A stretch of DNA of 64,000 nucleotides from Halosimplex pelagicum (GTDB lineage Archaea > Halobacteriota > Halobacteria > Halobacteriales > Haloarculaceae), in NCBI RefSeq assembly GCF_013415905.1, contig NZ_CP058909.1, positions 2,914,001 through 2,978,000 of the forward strand, read 5' to 3'. Positions 50,222 to 57,982 of the stretch are shown here, piece after piece. How positions within the stretch are numbered: position 1 is the first letter of the stretch; each line of letters starts with the position of its first letter. Made by a program: the position numbers and the translations under genes. The notes under the pieces were generated by a model. The model was not told the origin of the DNA and did no database searches. It saw only the letters and a program-made list of their open reading frames with translations.

Positions 50222-50241
50222 GATGTACTGATTCGTACATC
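50222..50241. promoter_or_regulatory. Palindromic operator of the trp operon
   Basis: GATGTAC and GTACATC, exact inverted 7-mers around a 6-base spacer, lie between the TATA-like box and the start codon of trpD at 50272. The TGTAC core recalls the TRP box of archaeal TrpY; a repressor at this site would block transcription. Confidence 0.6.
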
Positions 50242-50271
50242 GTAGAACGAAACAGTCCATCGGTTACACAC

Positions 50272-51297
50272 ATGGAAGCATACATCGAATCCGTCACGGA
50301 CGGCGAGGACCTGACGCTCGCGGAGGCTCGCGAGGCGGCGACGGCCGTCTTCGAGGACGCGACAGAGGCACAGATCGGCGCGCTGCTGGCGGGGCTGCGC
50401 GCGAAGGGCGAGACCGAGGCCGAGATCGCCGGCTTCGCGCAGGGGATGCGCGAGGCCGCCCGAACCATCGACCCCGACCGGGCGCCGCTGGTCGACACCT
50501 GCGGGACGGGGGGCGACGACTACGACACGATCAACGTCTCGACGACCAGCGCCATCGTCGCCGCCGGCGCCGGCGTCCCGATCGCCAAACACGGCAACTA
50601 CTCCGTCTCCTCGTCGTCGGGGAGCTCGGACGTGCTGGAGGAGGTCGGGCTGGACATGGACACCCACCCCGATGCCGTCGAGGCGACCGTCGAGGAGGCC
50701 GGCATCGGCTACATGCACGCGCCGGCGTTCCACCCGGCGATGAAGGCCGTCATCGGCCCGCGCCGCGAAGTGGGGATGCGGACCATCTTCAACGTGCTCG
50801 GTCCCCTCACGAATCCCGCCGGCGCCGACGCGCAGGTCATGGGCGTCTACGACCCGGATCTGGTCGGCCTGATCGGCCGCGCGGTCGCCGAGATGCCGGT
50901 CGACCACGCCCTGATCGTCCACGGCTCCGGCATGGACGAGATCACGATCCACGACGAGACCGCCGTCGCCGAGGTCGAAGGCGGCGAGGTCACCGAGTAC
51001 ACGATCACCCCCGAGGACCTCGGGCTGGAGACACACGACATCGAGGCCGTCGCTGGCGGCACGCCCGAGGAGAACGCCGAGGACCTGCTGGGGATCGTCG
51101 ACGGGTCGGTCACCGGTGCCAAGCGCGACATCATCCTCGCGAACGCCGGCGCGGCCGTCTACGTCGCCGGCATGGCCGACTCGCTGGAGGCCGGCGTCGG
51201 GGCCGCCGTCGACGCCATCGATTCGGGCGACGCCGCCGCGAAGCTCGACGACCTGCGCGAGGTCACCAGTCGCGTCGCCGCCGACGGGGGCCGATGA
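50272..51297 (+). CDS. trpD: Anthranilate phosphoribosyltransferase
   Basis: A 341-aa enzyme of tryptophan synthesis: anthranilate plus PRPP gives phosphoribosyl-anthranilate. The PRPP-binding loop is DTCGTGGDDYDTINVSTTSA, followed by AKHGNYSVSSSSGSSDVLE and the anthranilate site region FNVLGPLTNPA. It is first in the trpDFEG operon and overlaps trpF by ATGA. The palindrome upstream suggests tryptophan control. Confidence 0.96.
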   Translation: MEAYIESVTDGEDLTLAEAREAATAVFEDATEAQIGALLAGLRAKGETEAEIAGFAQGMREAARTIDPDRAPLVDTCGTGGDDYDTINVSTTSAIVAAGAGVPIAKHGNYSVSSSSGSSDVLEEVGLDMDTHPDAVEATVEEAGIGYMHAPAFHPAMKAVIGPRREVGMRTIFNVLGPLTNPAGADAQVMGVYDPDLVGLIGRAVAEMPVDHALIVHGSGMDEITIHDETAVAEVEGGEVTEYTITPEDLGLETHDIEAVAGGTPEENAEDLLGIVDGSVTGAKRDIILANAGAAVYVAGMADSLEAGVGAAVDAIDSGDAAAKLDDLREVTSRVAADGGR

Positions 51298-51989
51298 GCG
51301 ACGCGAGCCACACCGAGTCGGGACGTTCGGCCACCCGGGTGAAGGTCTGCGGCGTCACCCGCGAGTCGGACCGCGAGGCCGTCGTCGCCGCGGGCGCCGA
51401 CGCGGTGGGCGTCGTCAGCGACGTGCCCGTCGACACCCCGCGAGAGGTCGACGCCGACACCGCCGCCGACCTGCTGGCGGGCGTCCCGCCGCTCGTGACG
51501 GGCGTGCTGGTGACGATGCCGACGACCGTCGAGGCGGCGGTCGGGCTGGTCGAGGACGCCGAACCCGACGCCGTGCAGGTCCACGGCGGCCTCTCGCCGG
51601 GCGAACTCGGCGCGCTCTCCCGTCGACTGTCCCAGGATCTGGTCGTCGCGGTCGACGCCGGGGCCGACGACGTGCGCGACTACGCCGACGCCGCGGACGC
51701 CCTGCTGGTCGACTCGGTCGACGCCGCGGGCGGCGGCGGCACCGGTGAGACCCACGACTGGGAGCGCACCCGCGAGATCGTCGCCGACCTGGACGTGCCC
51801 GTGATCCTGGCCGGCGGGCTCACGCCGGACAACGTCGCCGCGGCCGTCGAGACGGTCGACCCGTTCGGCGTCGACGTGGCCACGGGCGTCGAGCGCGTCG
51901 AGGGAGGGGAACGCGTCGGCGGCGAGAAAGACCACGAAGCCGTCCGCGAGTTCGTCGCCGCGGCGACCCGGCGGGAGGTGGCCGCGTGA
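51294..51989 (+). CDS. trpF: Phosphoribosylanthranilate isomerase
   Basis: A 231-aa (beta/alpha)8 enzyme, RVKVCGVTRESDREAVVAAGADAVGVV at the N terminus with the catalytic Cys (in KVCG), the later strand Asp in VVAVDAG, and the phosphate loops PVILAGGLTPDNV and GVDVATGVE. It opens the ribose ring to give CdRP. ATGA overlap with trpD; the next gene also starts by overlap. Confidence 0.95.
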   Translation: MSDASHTESGRSATRVKVCGVTRESDREAVVAAGADAVGVVSDVPVDTPREVDADTAADLLAGVPPLVTGVLVTMPTTVEAAVGLVEDAEPDAVQVHGGLSPGELGALSRRLSQDLVVAVDAGADDVRDYADAADALLVDSVDAAGGGGTGETHDWERTREIVADLDVPVILAGGLTPDNVAAAVETVDPFGVDVATGVERVEGGERVGGEKDHEAVREFVAAATRREVAA

Positions 51990-53713
51990 GCGACCCCGAT
52001 CCCGGAACCGACCTCGAACTCGAACCGTCGAGAGACGAGTTCGTCGAGCTGGCCGACGCCGACGGCGACGAACCGGTCGTCGTGCGCGCGGCGGTCGAGC
52101 TGGACACCGACCTGGAGCCGCTGGAGGCGTACGCCGCGCTGTCGGGTCGGACCACCGACATCGAGGGCGCCGACTACACGTTCCTGCTGGAGAGCGCCGA
52201 GAAGGTCGCCTCCAGCGACCCCGACGGCGCGTTCGCGCCGACCACCGAGGACCGCCACGCCCGCTACTCCTTCGTCGGCCACGACCCGAAGGGCGTCGTC
52301 ACCGTCGACGCGGACGGGGCGACCGTCGAGACGTTCGACGACCGCTACGACGCCTTCTTCGACGCCGACGGCGGCGACACCCTCGACAGCGTCCGCGGCG
52401 CGATGCCCGACGTAGAGCGCCGCGGGTTCCCCGACATGGACCGCGAGCACTTCGAGGGCGGTCTCGTCGGCTTCATCGGCTACGACGCCGTCTACGACTG
52501 CTGGCTCGACGAGGTGGGGCTGGAGCATCCCGACTCCAGGTATCCCGACGCCCAGTTCGTCCTCACGACGACCACGCTCGTCTTCGACGAGGTCGAGGGG
52601 ACCGTCTCGCTCGTCTGTACGCCGATCCTCGAACCAGACGACGACGCCGCGGCCCGCTACGAGGAACTGGAGGCGGAGGCCGAGCGCGTCGCCGACCTGC
52701 TGGCGGACGCCGCCGACCTGGAGACCGGCGGGTTCGCCCGCGACAGCGAGACCGCCGGACCCCAGGACGAGTACGAGGAGGCCGTCGAGAAAGCGAAAGA
52801 ACACGTCCTCGCCGGCGACATCTACCAGGGCGTCATCTCGCGGACTCGCGAACTCTACGGCGACGTGGACCCGCTGGGGCTGTACGAGTCGCTGCGGTCG
52901 GTCAACCCCTCGCCGTACATGTACGTCCTCGACTACGACGGCCTCTCGGTCGTCGGCGCCAGCCCGGAGACGCTGGTGGCGGTCCGCGGGGACCGCGTGC
53001 TCTCGAACCCCATCGCCGGGACCTGTTCTCGGGGGACCAGTCCCGTCGAGGACCGCCGGCTCGCCGGCGAGATGCTCGCCGACGGGAAGGAGCGAGCCGA
53101 ACACACGATGCTCGTCGACCTCGCGCGCAACGACGTGCGCCGCGTGGCCGAGCCCGGGAGCGTCCGCGTCGAGGAGTTCATGAGCGTCCTCAAGTACAGC
53201 CACGTCCAGCACATCGAGTCCACGGTGACGGGGACGCTGGCCGACGGCTCGGACGCCTTCGATGCGGCCCGCGCTTCCTTCCCCGCCGGGACGCTCTCCG
53301 GTGCGCCGAAGATCCGGGCGATGGAGATCATCGACGACCTCGAACGGACGCCGAGAGGCCCCTACGGCGGCGGCGTCGGCTACTTCACCTGGACCGGCGA
53401 CGCCGAACTCGCCATCGTCATCCGCACCGCGACCGTCGAGGACCTCGACAGCCGCTACGGCGTCGGCGTTCCCGACGAGGCGGCCGACAGCGCCGACCGG
53501 ATCACGGTCCAGGCCGGCGCCGGCATCGTCGCCGACAGCGACCCGACCAGCGAGTACGAGGAGACCGAACAGAAGATGCGCGGCGTCCTCGACGCGCTGG
53601 AGGCCATCGAGATGGCGTCCGAGGCCACGGACGGCGACGAGGCCGCGGCCGACGACGCCGAAGACGCCCCGGGCGACGGCGACGCCGCCGAGCCCGAGGA
53701 GGTCTCCCGATGA
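51986..53713 (+). CDS. trpE: Anthranilate synthase component I
   Basis: A 575-aa chorismate-utilising enzyme. The C-terminal catalytic part shows GDIYQGVISRTREL, VGASPETLV, GTCSRGTSPVEDRRLAGEML, ERAEHTMLVDLARNDVRRV and LSGAPKIRAMEII, the family's conserved boxes. The N terminus (about 1-170) is the TrpE regulatory domain that usually holds the tryptophan feedback site. The C-terminal 30 residues are an acidic tail. Start overlaps trpF by 4 bases (GTGA). Confidence 0.95.
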   Translation: MSDPDPGTDLELEPSRDEFVELADADGDEPVVVRAAVELDTDLEPLEAYAALSGRTTDIEGADYTFLLESAEKVASSDPDGAFAPTTEDRHARYSFVGHDPKGVVTVDADGATVETFDDRYDAFFDADGGDTLDSVRGAMPDVERRGFPDMDREHFEGGLVGFIGYDAVYDCWLDEVGLEHPDSRYPDAQFVLTTTTLVFDEVEGTVSLVCTPILEPDDDAAARYEELEAEAERVADLLADAADLETGGFARDSETAGPQDEYEEAVEKAKEHVLAGDIYQGVISRTRELYGDVDPLGLYESLRSVNPSPYMYVLDYDGLSVVGASPETLVAVRGDRVLSNPIAGTCSRGTSPVEDRRLAGEMLADGKERAEHTMLVDLARNDVRRVAEPGSVRVEEFMSVLKYSHVQHIESTVTGTLADGSDAFDAARASFPAGTLSGAPKIRAMEIIDDLERTPRGPYGGGVGYFTWTGDAELAIVIRTATVEDLDSRYGVGVPDEAADSADRITVQAGAGIVADSDPTSEYEETEQKMRGVLDALEAIEMASEATDGDEAAADDAEDAPGDGDAAEPEEVSR

Positions 53714-54333
53714 GCGCCGACCAGCGCGAACGGGCCGACGAGCGCCAGGTACTGTTCGTCGACAACTTCGACTCCTTTACCTACAACCTCGTCGAGTACG
53801 TCAGCGAGCACGCCGACACGGAGGTCGTCCGCAACACGGCCTCGCTGGACGACGTGCGCGGCGCCGACCCGGACGCCATCGTGATCAGCCCCGGGCCCGG
53901 CCACCCGAAGAACGACCGCGACATCGGCGTCACGAACGACGTGCTGACCGAGATCAGTCCCGAGGTGCCGACGCTGGGAGTCTGTCTCGGGCTGGAGGCC
54001 GCCGTCTACGCCTACGGCGGGACGGTCGGGCGCGCGCCCGAACCCATCCACGGCAAGGCCTTCCCCATCAGTCACGACGCCGAGGGCGTCTTCGCGGGCC
54101 TCGACCAGGGGATCCGCGGCGGGCGCTACCACTCGCTGGTCGCCACGGAGGTCCCCGACTGCTTCGAGGTGACCGCCACGACGGCGGCCGAGACCGAGGA
54201 CGGCGACAGCGTGGATCTCGTGATGGGGATCCGCCACCGCGAGCACCCCATCGAGGCCGTCCAGTTCCACCCCGAGTCCGTGCTGACGGCGGTGGGCCAC
54301 GACGTGATCCGCAACTTCCTCGACGGCGTCTAG
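53710..54333 (+). CDS. trpG: Anthranilate synthase component II, glutamine amidotransferase
   Basis: A 207-aa class I amidotransferase that gives ammonia to TrpE. Motifs: VDNFDSFTYNLVEYV at the N terminus, SPGPGHPKN, the catalytic Cys in LGVCLGLEA, and the His/Glu pair in QFHPESVLT near the C terminus. Last gene of trpDFEG, coupled by ATGA overlap. Confidence 0.95.
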   Translation: MSADQRERADERQVLFVDNFDSFTYNLVEYVSEHADTEVVRNTASLDDVRGADPDAIVISPGPGHPKNDRDIGVTNDVLTEISPEVPTLGVCLGLEAAVYAYGGTVGRAPEPIHGKAFPISHDAEGVFAGLDQGIRGGRYHSLVATEVPDCFEVTATTAAETEDGDSVDLVMGIRHREHPIEAVQFHPESVLTAVGHDVIRNFLDGV

Positions 54334-54958
54334 GTGTTCGAGACGCTTCGGTTCCGTATCTCGCTTTAGCCGCCGGACGTGCCGAGGAAACTCGCGTGAC
54401 TCGCCCTGGATCGTCGACTGTACTCGACAGTGAGCGCTGAAAGCCCTCGCCGCGCTCGCTAGCAGTCTTTTCGACCGCAACTGCAACTGACCGCAGGCGA
54501 TGAAAGCCCTCAACGCGCTCGCGGTCGCTGAGCGACATATCCGCGCTCTCGGCACCGCCCGCTCACGGCAGAGCCGTTCGCATCGAGGCGCTGCGCGCCT
54601 CGCACCGCGCGGATAGGGGTCGCGCAGACGACTGGACTGCACGCGAGCGCGCCTCGCCCTTTCAGTCCGCCAGGAACAGCACGGCACCGCACCCGCCCCG
54701 CACAGCACCGCAGACAGCCACATACCTCCCCAGCCGATTTCGTTGCTCGTCGCAAGCTCCTGCGCTACTCATCCCTCGCGCGATGCTGTCGCGCGCTTTC
54801 ATGCGCGCGACAGCGCGCGCCACCGCACCTCGGCCGTGAACAGGTGCCGGAACGGATACGGTGGAAGGACGGCCGAGCGGCGTGGAACGTGGGGCGAACC
54901 ATCGGCTACGAGTGACTCGCGTGACCACCTTTACCTGGGTGCCGTCGTTCGTACCCCT
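54334..54958. other. Gene-free stretch with degenerate repeats
   Basis: About 620 bases without a supported gene. The motif TGAAAGCCCTC followed by a GCGCTCGC block occurs twice (near 54439-54460 and 54499-54522). There are also CGCGCGACAGCGCGCG-like inverted repeats near 54787-54820, and AGCACGGCACCGCACCC-type sequence that recalls the minisatellite at 28494. It may be a decayed spacer or insertion scar. Confidence 0.5.
54928..54935 (+). promoter_or_regulatory. TATA-like box of the MscS gene
   Basis: CCTTTACC centred about 27 bases before the ATG at 54959. Confidence 0.45.
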
Positions 54959-55819
54959 ATGACTCTCCTGCAGTCGCTCTCGCAACTGGGTGAGGAGTAC
55001 GTCGACCTGGGCTGGCAGCTCGCTGAGTTCGCGGCCGTCGCTGCGGTCGTGTTCCTGATCGGTCAGCTGGTCGTCGAACCGCTGGCGCGGCTCGTGCTGG
55101 ATCGCTGGAACCTGGATCGGACGCTGGAGCGGGCGCTCCTCAAGGTCATCGGCGTCGCTGTAGTCGTCGTCGCGCTCGCAGCGGGGGTCGCCGCGGCCGG
55201 GTTCACCGCGCTGCTGGGCGGGTCGGCGCTGGTCGTCGCCGCGCTGACGCTGGCGGTGGGGTTCGCCGCCCAGGACGTGCTCTCAAACTTCGTCGCCGGC
55301 CTGTTCATCGTCCAGGACCGCAACTTCAACATCGACGACTGGATCGAGTGGGACGGCCGCGCGGGGTTCATCGAGGACATCGGCTTCCGCGTGACCAGGG
55401 TGCGGACCTTCGACAACGAGACGGTCACGGTGCCCAACACCGAACTCGCGACGACCGCGGTCACCAACCGGATGAGCAACGAGCAGCTGCGGATCTCGTA
55501 CTCCTTCGGCATCGGCTACGCCGACGACATCGACGAGACGACGCGGATCCTCCTCGACGTGGCCGACGACCACGAGGGGATCCTCGACGACCCCGAGCCG
55601 TCCGTGCGCGTCACGGACCTGGCCGACTCCGCCGTCGTCCTCCAGTCGCGGTTCTGGATCGACAGCCCCGACCGCGAGGAGTTCTCCGTCGCCCGCTCGA
55701 CGTACATCCAGCGGGTCAAAGAGCGCTGCGCGGCCGCGGGTATCGACCTCAGCACGACCACCCAGCACGACCTCTCCGGCGAGCTCGCCGTCGCGGAGCC
55801 GCCGGCCGTCGACCGATGA
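54959..55819 (+). CDS. mscS: Small-conductance mechanosensitive channel, MscS family
   Basis: A 286-aa protein with three transmembrane helices (about 20-45, 60-90, 90-120). The pore-lining third helix reads LLGGSALVVAALTLAVGFAAQDVLSNFVAGLFIVQDRNF, the MscS hallmark. The cytoplasmic beta domain follows (VTRVRTFDNETVTVPNTELATTAV). It releases solutes upon osmotic down-shock. The ATG at 54959 is supported by the TATA box; longer upstream reading frame has repeat-region composition. Confidence 0.92.
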   Translation: MTLLQSLSQLGEEYVDLGWQLAEFAAVAAVVFLIGQLVVEPLARLVLDRWNLDRTLERALLKVIGVAVVVVALAAGVAAAGFTALLGGSALVVAALTLAVGFAAQDVLSNFVAGLFIVQDRNFNIDDWIEWDGRAGFIEDIGFRVTRVRTFDNETVTVPNTELATTAVTNRMSNEQLRISYSFGIGYADDIDETTRILLDVADDHEGILDDPEPSVRVTDLADSAVVLQSRFWIDSPDREEFSVARSTYIQRVKERCAAAGIDLSTTTQHDLSGELAVAEPPAVDR

Positions 55820-55828
55820 GCGGCCGAC

Positions 55829-56029
55829 CTACAGGACAGAGAAACCGAGGACGCTCAGGATGTACAGCGTCCCGACGATGATGATGCCGATGATCACCAG
55901 CCGCCAGGCCATCGACAGCAGGAACCGGCCGATCAGGATGATCGCCGCCAGCAGGACGAGGACGCCGAGTATCCCGACGGGTTGCGTGAGCAGTTCCAGC
56001 CCGGACTGAAGCACCACTGCGCTGAGCAT
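55829..56029 (-). CDS. Small two-helix membrane protein
   Basis: A 66-aa protein made almost entirely of two hydrophobic helices (GILGVLVLLAAIILIGRFLLSMA and LVIIGIIIVGTLYILSVLGF). No family is recognised. It converges with mscS, 9 bases apart. Confidence 0.55.
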   Translation of the reverse strand: MLSAVVLQSGLELLTQPVGILGVLVLLAAIILIGRFLLSMAWRLVIIGIIIVGTLYILSVLGFSVL

Positions 56030-56153
56030 ACCGGATACAGGCCGGCCCGTGACCATAAGCTTCCGGGACCGTCCGACGGGCGTCCGACGGGATCGCCTCG
56101 CTCGGCGGTCGACCCCGGTTGCGGACCGCGAGGGCGGCGCCCGGCTGCCGCCG

Positions 56154-57221
56154 TCAGTCCTCACCGGCGGGCTCGGGCGACAGCTCGCCCGACTCGACCA
56201 TCGCTTCGAGCGGGTTGTCCTCGACCCGGAGCGGCAGGTCCACCCGGCCGCGCCGTCGCGAGGACTCCCAGGCGGCGAAGATCACTTCGGTCACCGACAG
56301 CGCCCGCCGGGCGGAGAACTCCGGTTCGACGCCGTCGCGCAGGCAGTCGACGACGTGGTCGATGGCCGGCGGGACCGCCGCCGCGTTCTCGACGCCGGAG
56401 ACCAGCGTCTCCCACCCTTCGCCGTCCCGGCGGACCCGCGCTTGCGCCTCGTTCCACGGCGTCACCTCGATGACGCCGTCGGTGCCCTGCAGGCGGTGGT
56501 GGACGCCGACGCCGTCCTCGCCGAACCCCGTCGTCGCGATGCCCTGGACGCCGCTCTCGTAGGCCCACTGGACGAGCCCCTGGTTCTCGTTGTGCGCGCC
56601 GTACTTGACGTACTCCTCGCGGTAGTCGATCTGGCCGATGACCCACTCGACCGGTGACTCCCCGGCGTACATGTGCGCCAGGTCGACGTGATGAGTCCCG
56701 TTGTCGAGCAGCGTGCTCGTGCCGACCTCGACCCGCTGCAGGTCGCCGATAGCCCCCTCGTCCAGCGCCCGCTTGGGCTCGCGCCACACCGGGGAGAAGC
56801 GCCGCTGGTGGTTGAACGTCAGTTGCACGTCCCGGCGACTGGCCTCCTGAGCCATCAGGCGCGCGTCGCCCCACGTCGTCGCCATCGGCTTCTCGCAGTG
56901 GACCGCCTCCGGGACGCCGCTGGCGATGCAGTCGAGCACGATCTCGGCGTGAGTCGGGACGGGGGTCGATATCGAGACGATATCGGGGTCGGCCGATTCG
57001 AGCATCGTCTCGTAGTCCTCGAAGATCCCCGATTCGTCGACGGCGAACTCGTCGGCGAAGGCCGCGACGTTCTCGCGGACGATGTCGGCGGCGGCGACGA
57101 TCCGGCAGTCCTCGCGCTCGCGGTAGCCCTCGGCGTGTCGGTAGGCCATCGCCGCGCTCTCGCCCCATACCGGATTGTCGGGCTCCGGTCCCGTTCCGAT
57201 AAACGCGATATCGTACGTCAT
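56154..57221 (-). CDS. Gfo/Idh/MocA-family oxidoreductase
   Basis: A 355-aa NAD(P)-dependent sugar or inositol dehydrogenase-type protein. The N-terminal Rossmann domain reads YDIAFIGTGPEPDNPVWG and later AADIVRENVAAFADEF, IVSISTPVPTHAEIVLDCIASGVPEAVHCEKPMATT, which holds the EKP motif. The C-terminal domain carries the catalytic His candidate in GTHHVDLAHMYAG. The nucleotide-binding loop has an insertion between GTG and the helix, unlike GxGxxG. Substrate unknown. It is not linked by overlap to neighbours. Confidence 0.85.
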   Translation of the reverse strand: MTYDIAFIGTGPEPDNPVWGESAAMAYRHAEGYREREDCRIVAAADIVRENVAAFADEFAVDESGIFEDYETMLESADPDIVSISTPVPTHAEIVLDCIASGVPEAVHCEKPMATTWGDARLMAQEASRRDVQLTFNHQRRFSPVWREPKRALDEGAIGDLQRVEVGTSTLLDNGTHHVDLAHMYAGESPVEWVIGQIDYREEYVKYGAHNENQGLVQWAYESGVQGIATTGFGEDGVGVHHRLQGTDGVIEVTPWNEAQARVRRDGEGWETLVSGVENAAAVPPAIDHVVDCLRDGVEPEFSARRALSVTEVIFAAWESSRRRGRVDLPLRVEDNPLEAMVESGELSPEPAGED

Positions 57222-57296
57222 ACCCTCCGCGTTACCGCGGCGGGGGAAAAGTCCACGCCTCCCGGAAGGCCGGACCGGATCGGGTGGTGCGAGGCG

Positions 57297-57977
57297 CTAC
57301 GACCGATAGCGGGCGTCGCCGGAGAACAGCACCGCGCCGGTCGGTCGAACGAGTCCGACGCCGAGGCCGATCGCCACGCCGGTCAGGTGGCCGACGACGC
57401 CGACCTCCGCGGTCCCGGCCGCGAGCGCGACCAGCCCGAAGACGGCCTGTCCGGCGATCACGCCCCCGAAGAAGACCCACAGCCAGGTCAACTCACCGTG
57501 CCAGCCGCCCGTCGCGACCCGATACCGGACGCTGTCGACGACCACGAGCGTCGTCATCGCGAGCACGATACCGCTGGCGCCGAGCGTCCCTGCGACCCGA
57601 CCCGAGACGCCGAGCGACACGTACCAGGCGACCTGCGCGCCCGTCGTCACCAGCCCCGAGACCGCCGCCAGCGCGAGGAATCGCCGGCGACCCAGCCGGC
57701 GCTCGACGACGCCGCCGAACAGCAACAGTTGAACGACGCTCGAAACGACGTGCCTGGGATCGGTCGGTAGGTGCGCCAGCGGCGCGAGCAGCCAGCCCGG
57801 CGAGGGGTCGGGCGTCGCGACGAACAGCGCGACGAACGTCCGATATCCGAAGCGGTCCCAGACGTACCACTCGGCGGCGAAGACGAGAACGAAGAGACCG
57901 CAGAGAGAGAGGGTGGCCGGAACGCTCCGGAGCCACGCGAGCCCCCGCGACAGCGTCGATGCGGGGGCCTCGTCCAT
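57297..57977 (-). CDS. Rhomboid-family intramembrane serine protease
   Basis: A 226-aa protein with about six transmembrane helices. The catalytic Ser lies in TLGASGIVLA (GxSx motif, about residue 135), the His in EVGVVGHLTGVAIGLGVGL (about 196). These are the rhomboid dyad positions. The HPLS-type loop is represented by PLAHLPTDPRHVVSSVVQLLLFGGVVE. It cleaves membrane proteins; targets are unknown. The gene follows nrdJ by 5 bases and could be co-transcribed with it. Confidence 0.85.
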   Translation of the reverse strand: MDEAPASTLSRGLAWLRSVPATLSLCGLFVLVFAAEWYVWDRFGYRTFVALFVATPDPSPGWLLAPLAHLPTDPRHVVSSVVQLLLFGGVVERRLGRRRFLALAAVSGLVTTGAQVAWYVSLGVSGRVAGTLGASGIVLAMTTLVVVDSVRYRVATGGWHGELTWLWVFFGGVIAGQAVFGLVALAAGTAEVGVVGHLTGVAIGLGVGLVRPTGAVLFSGDARYRS

Positions 57978-57982
57978 CTACC

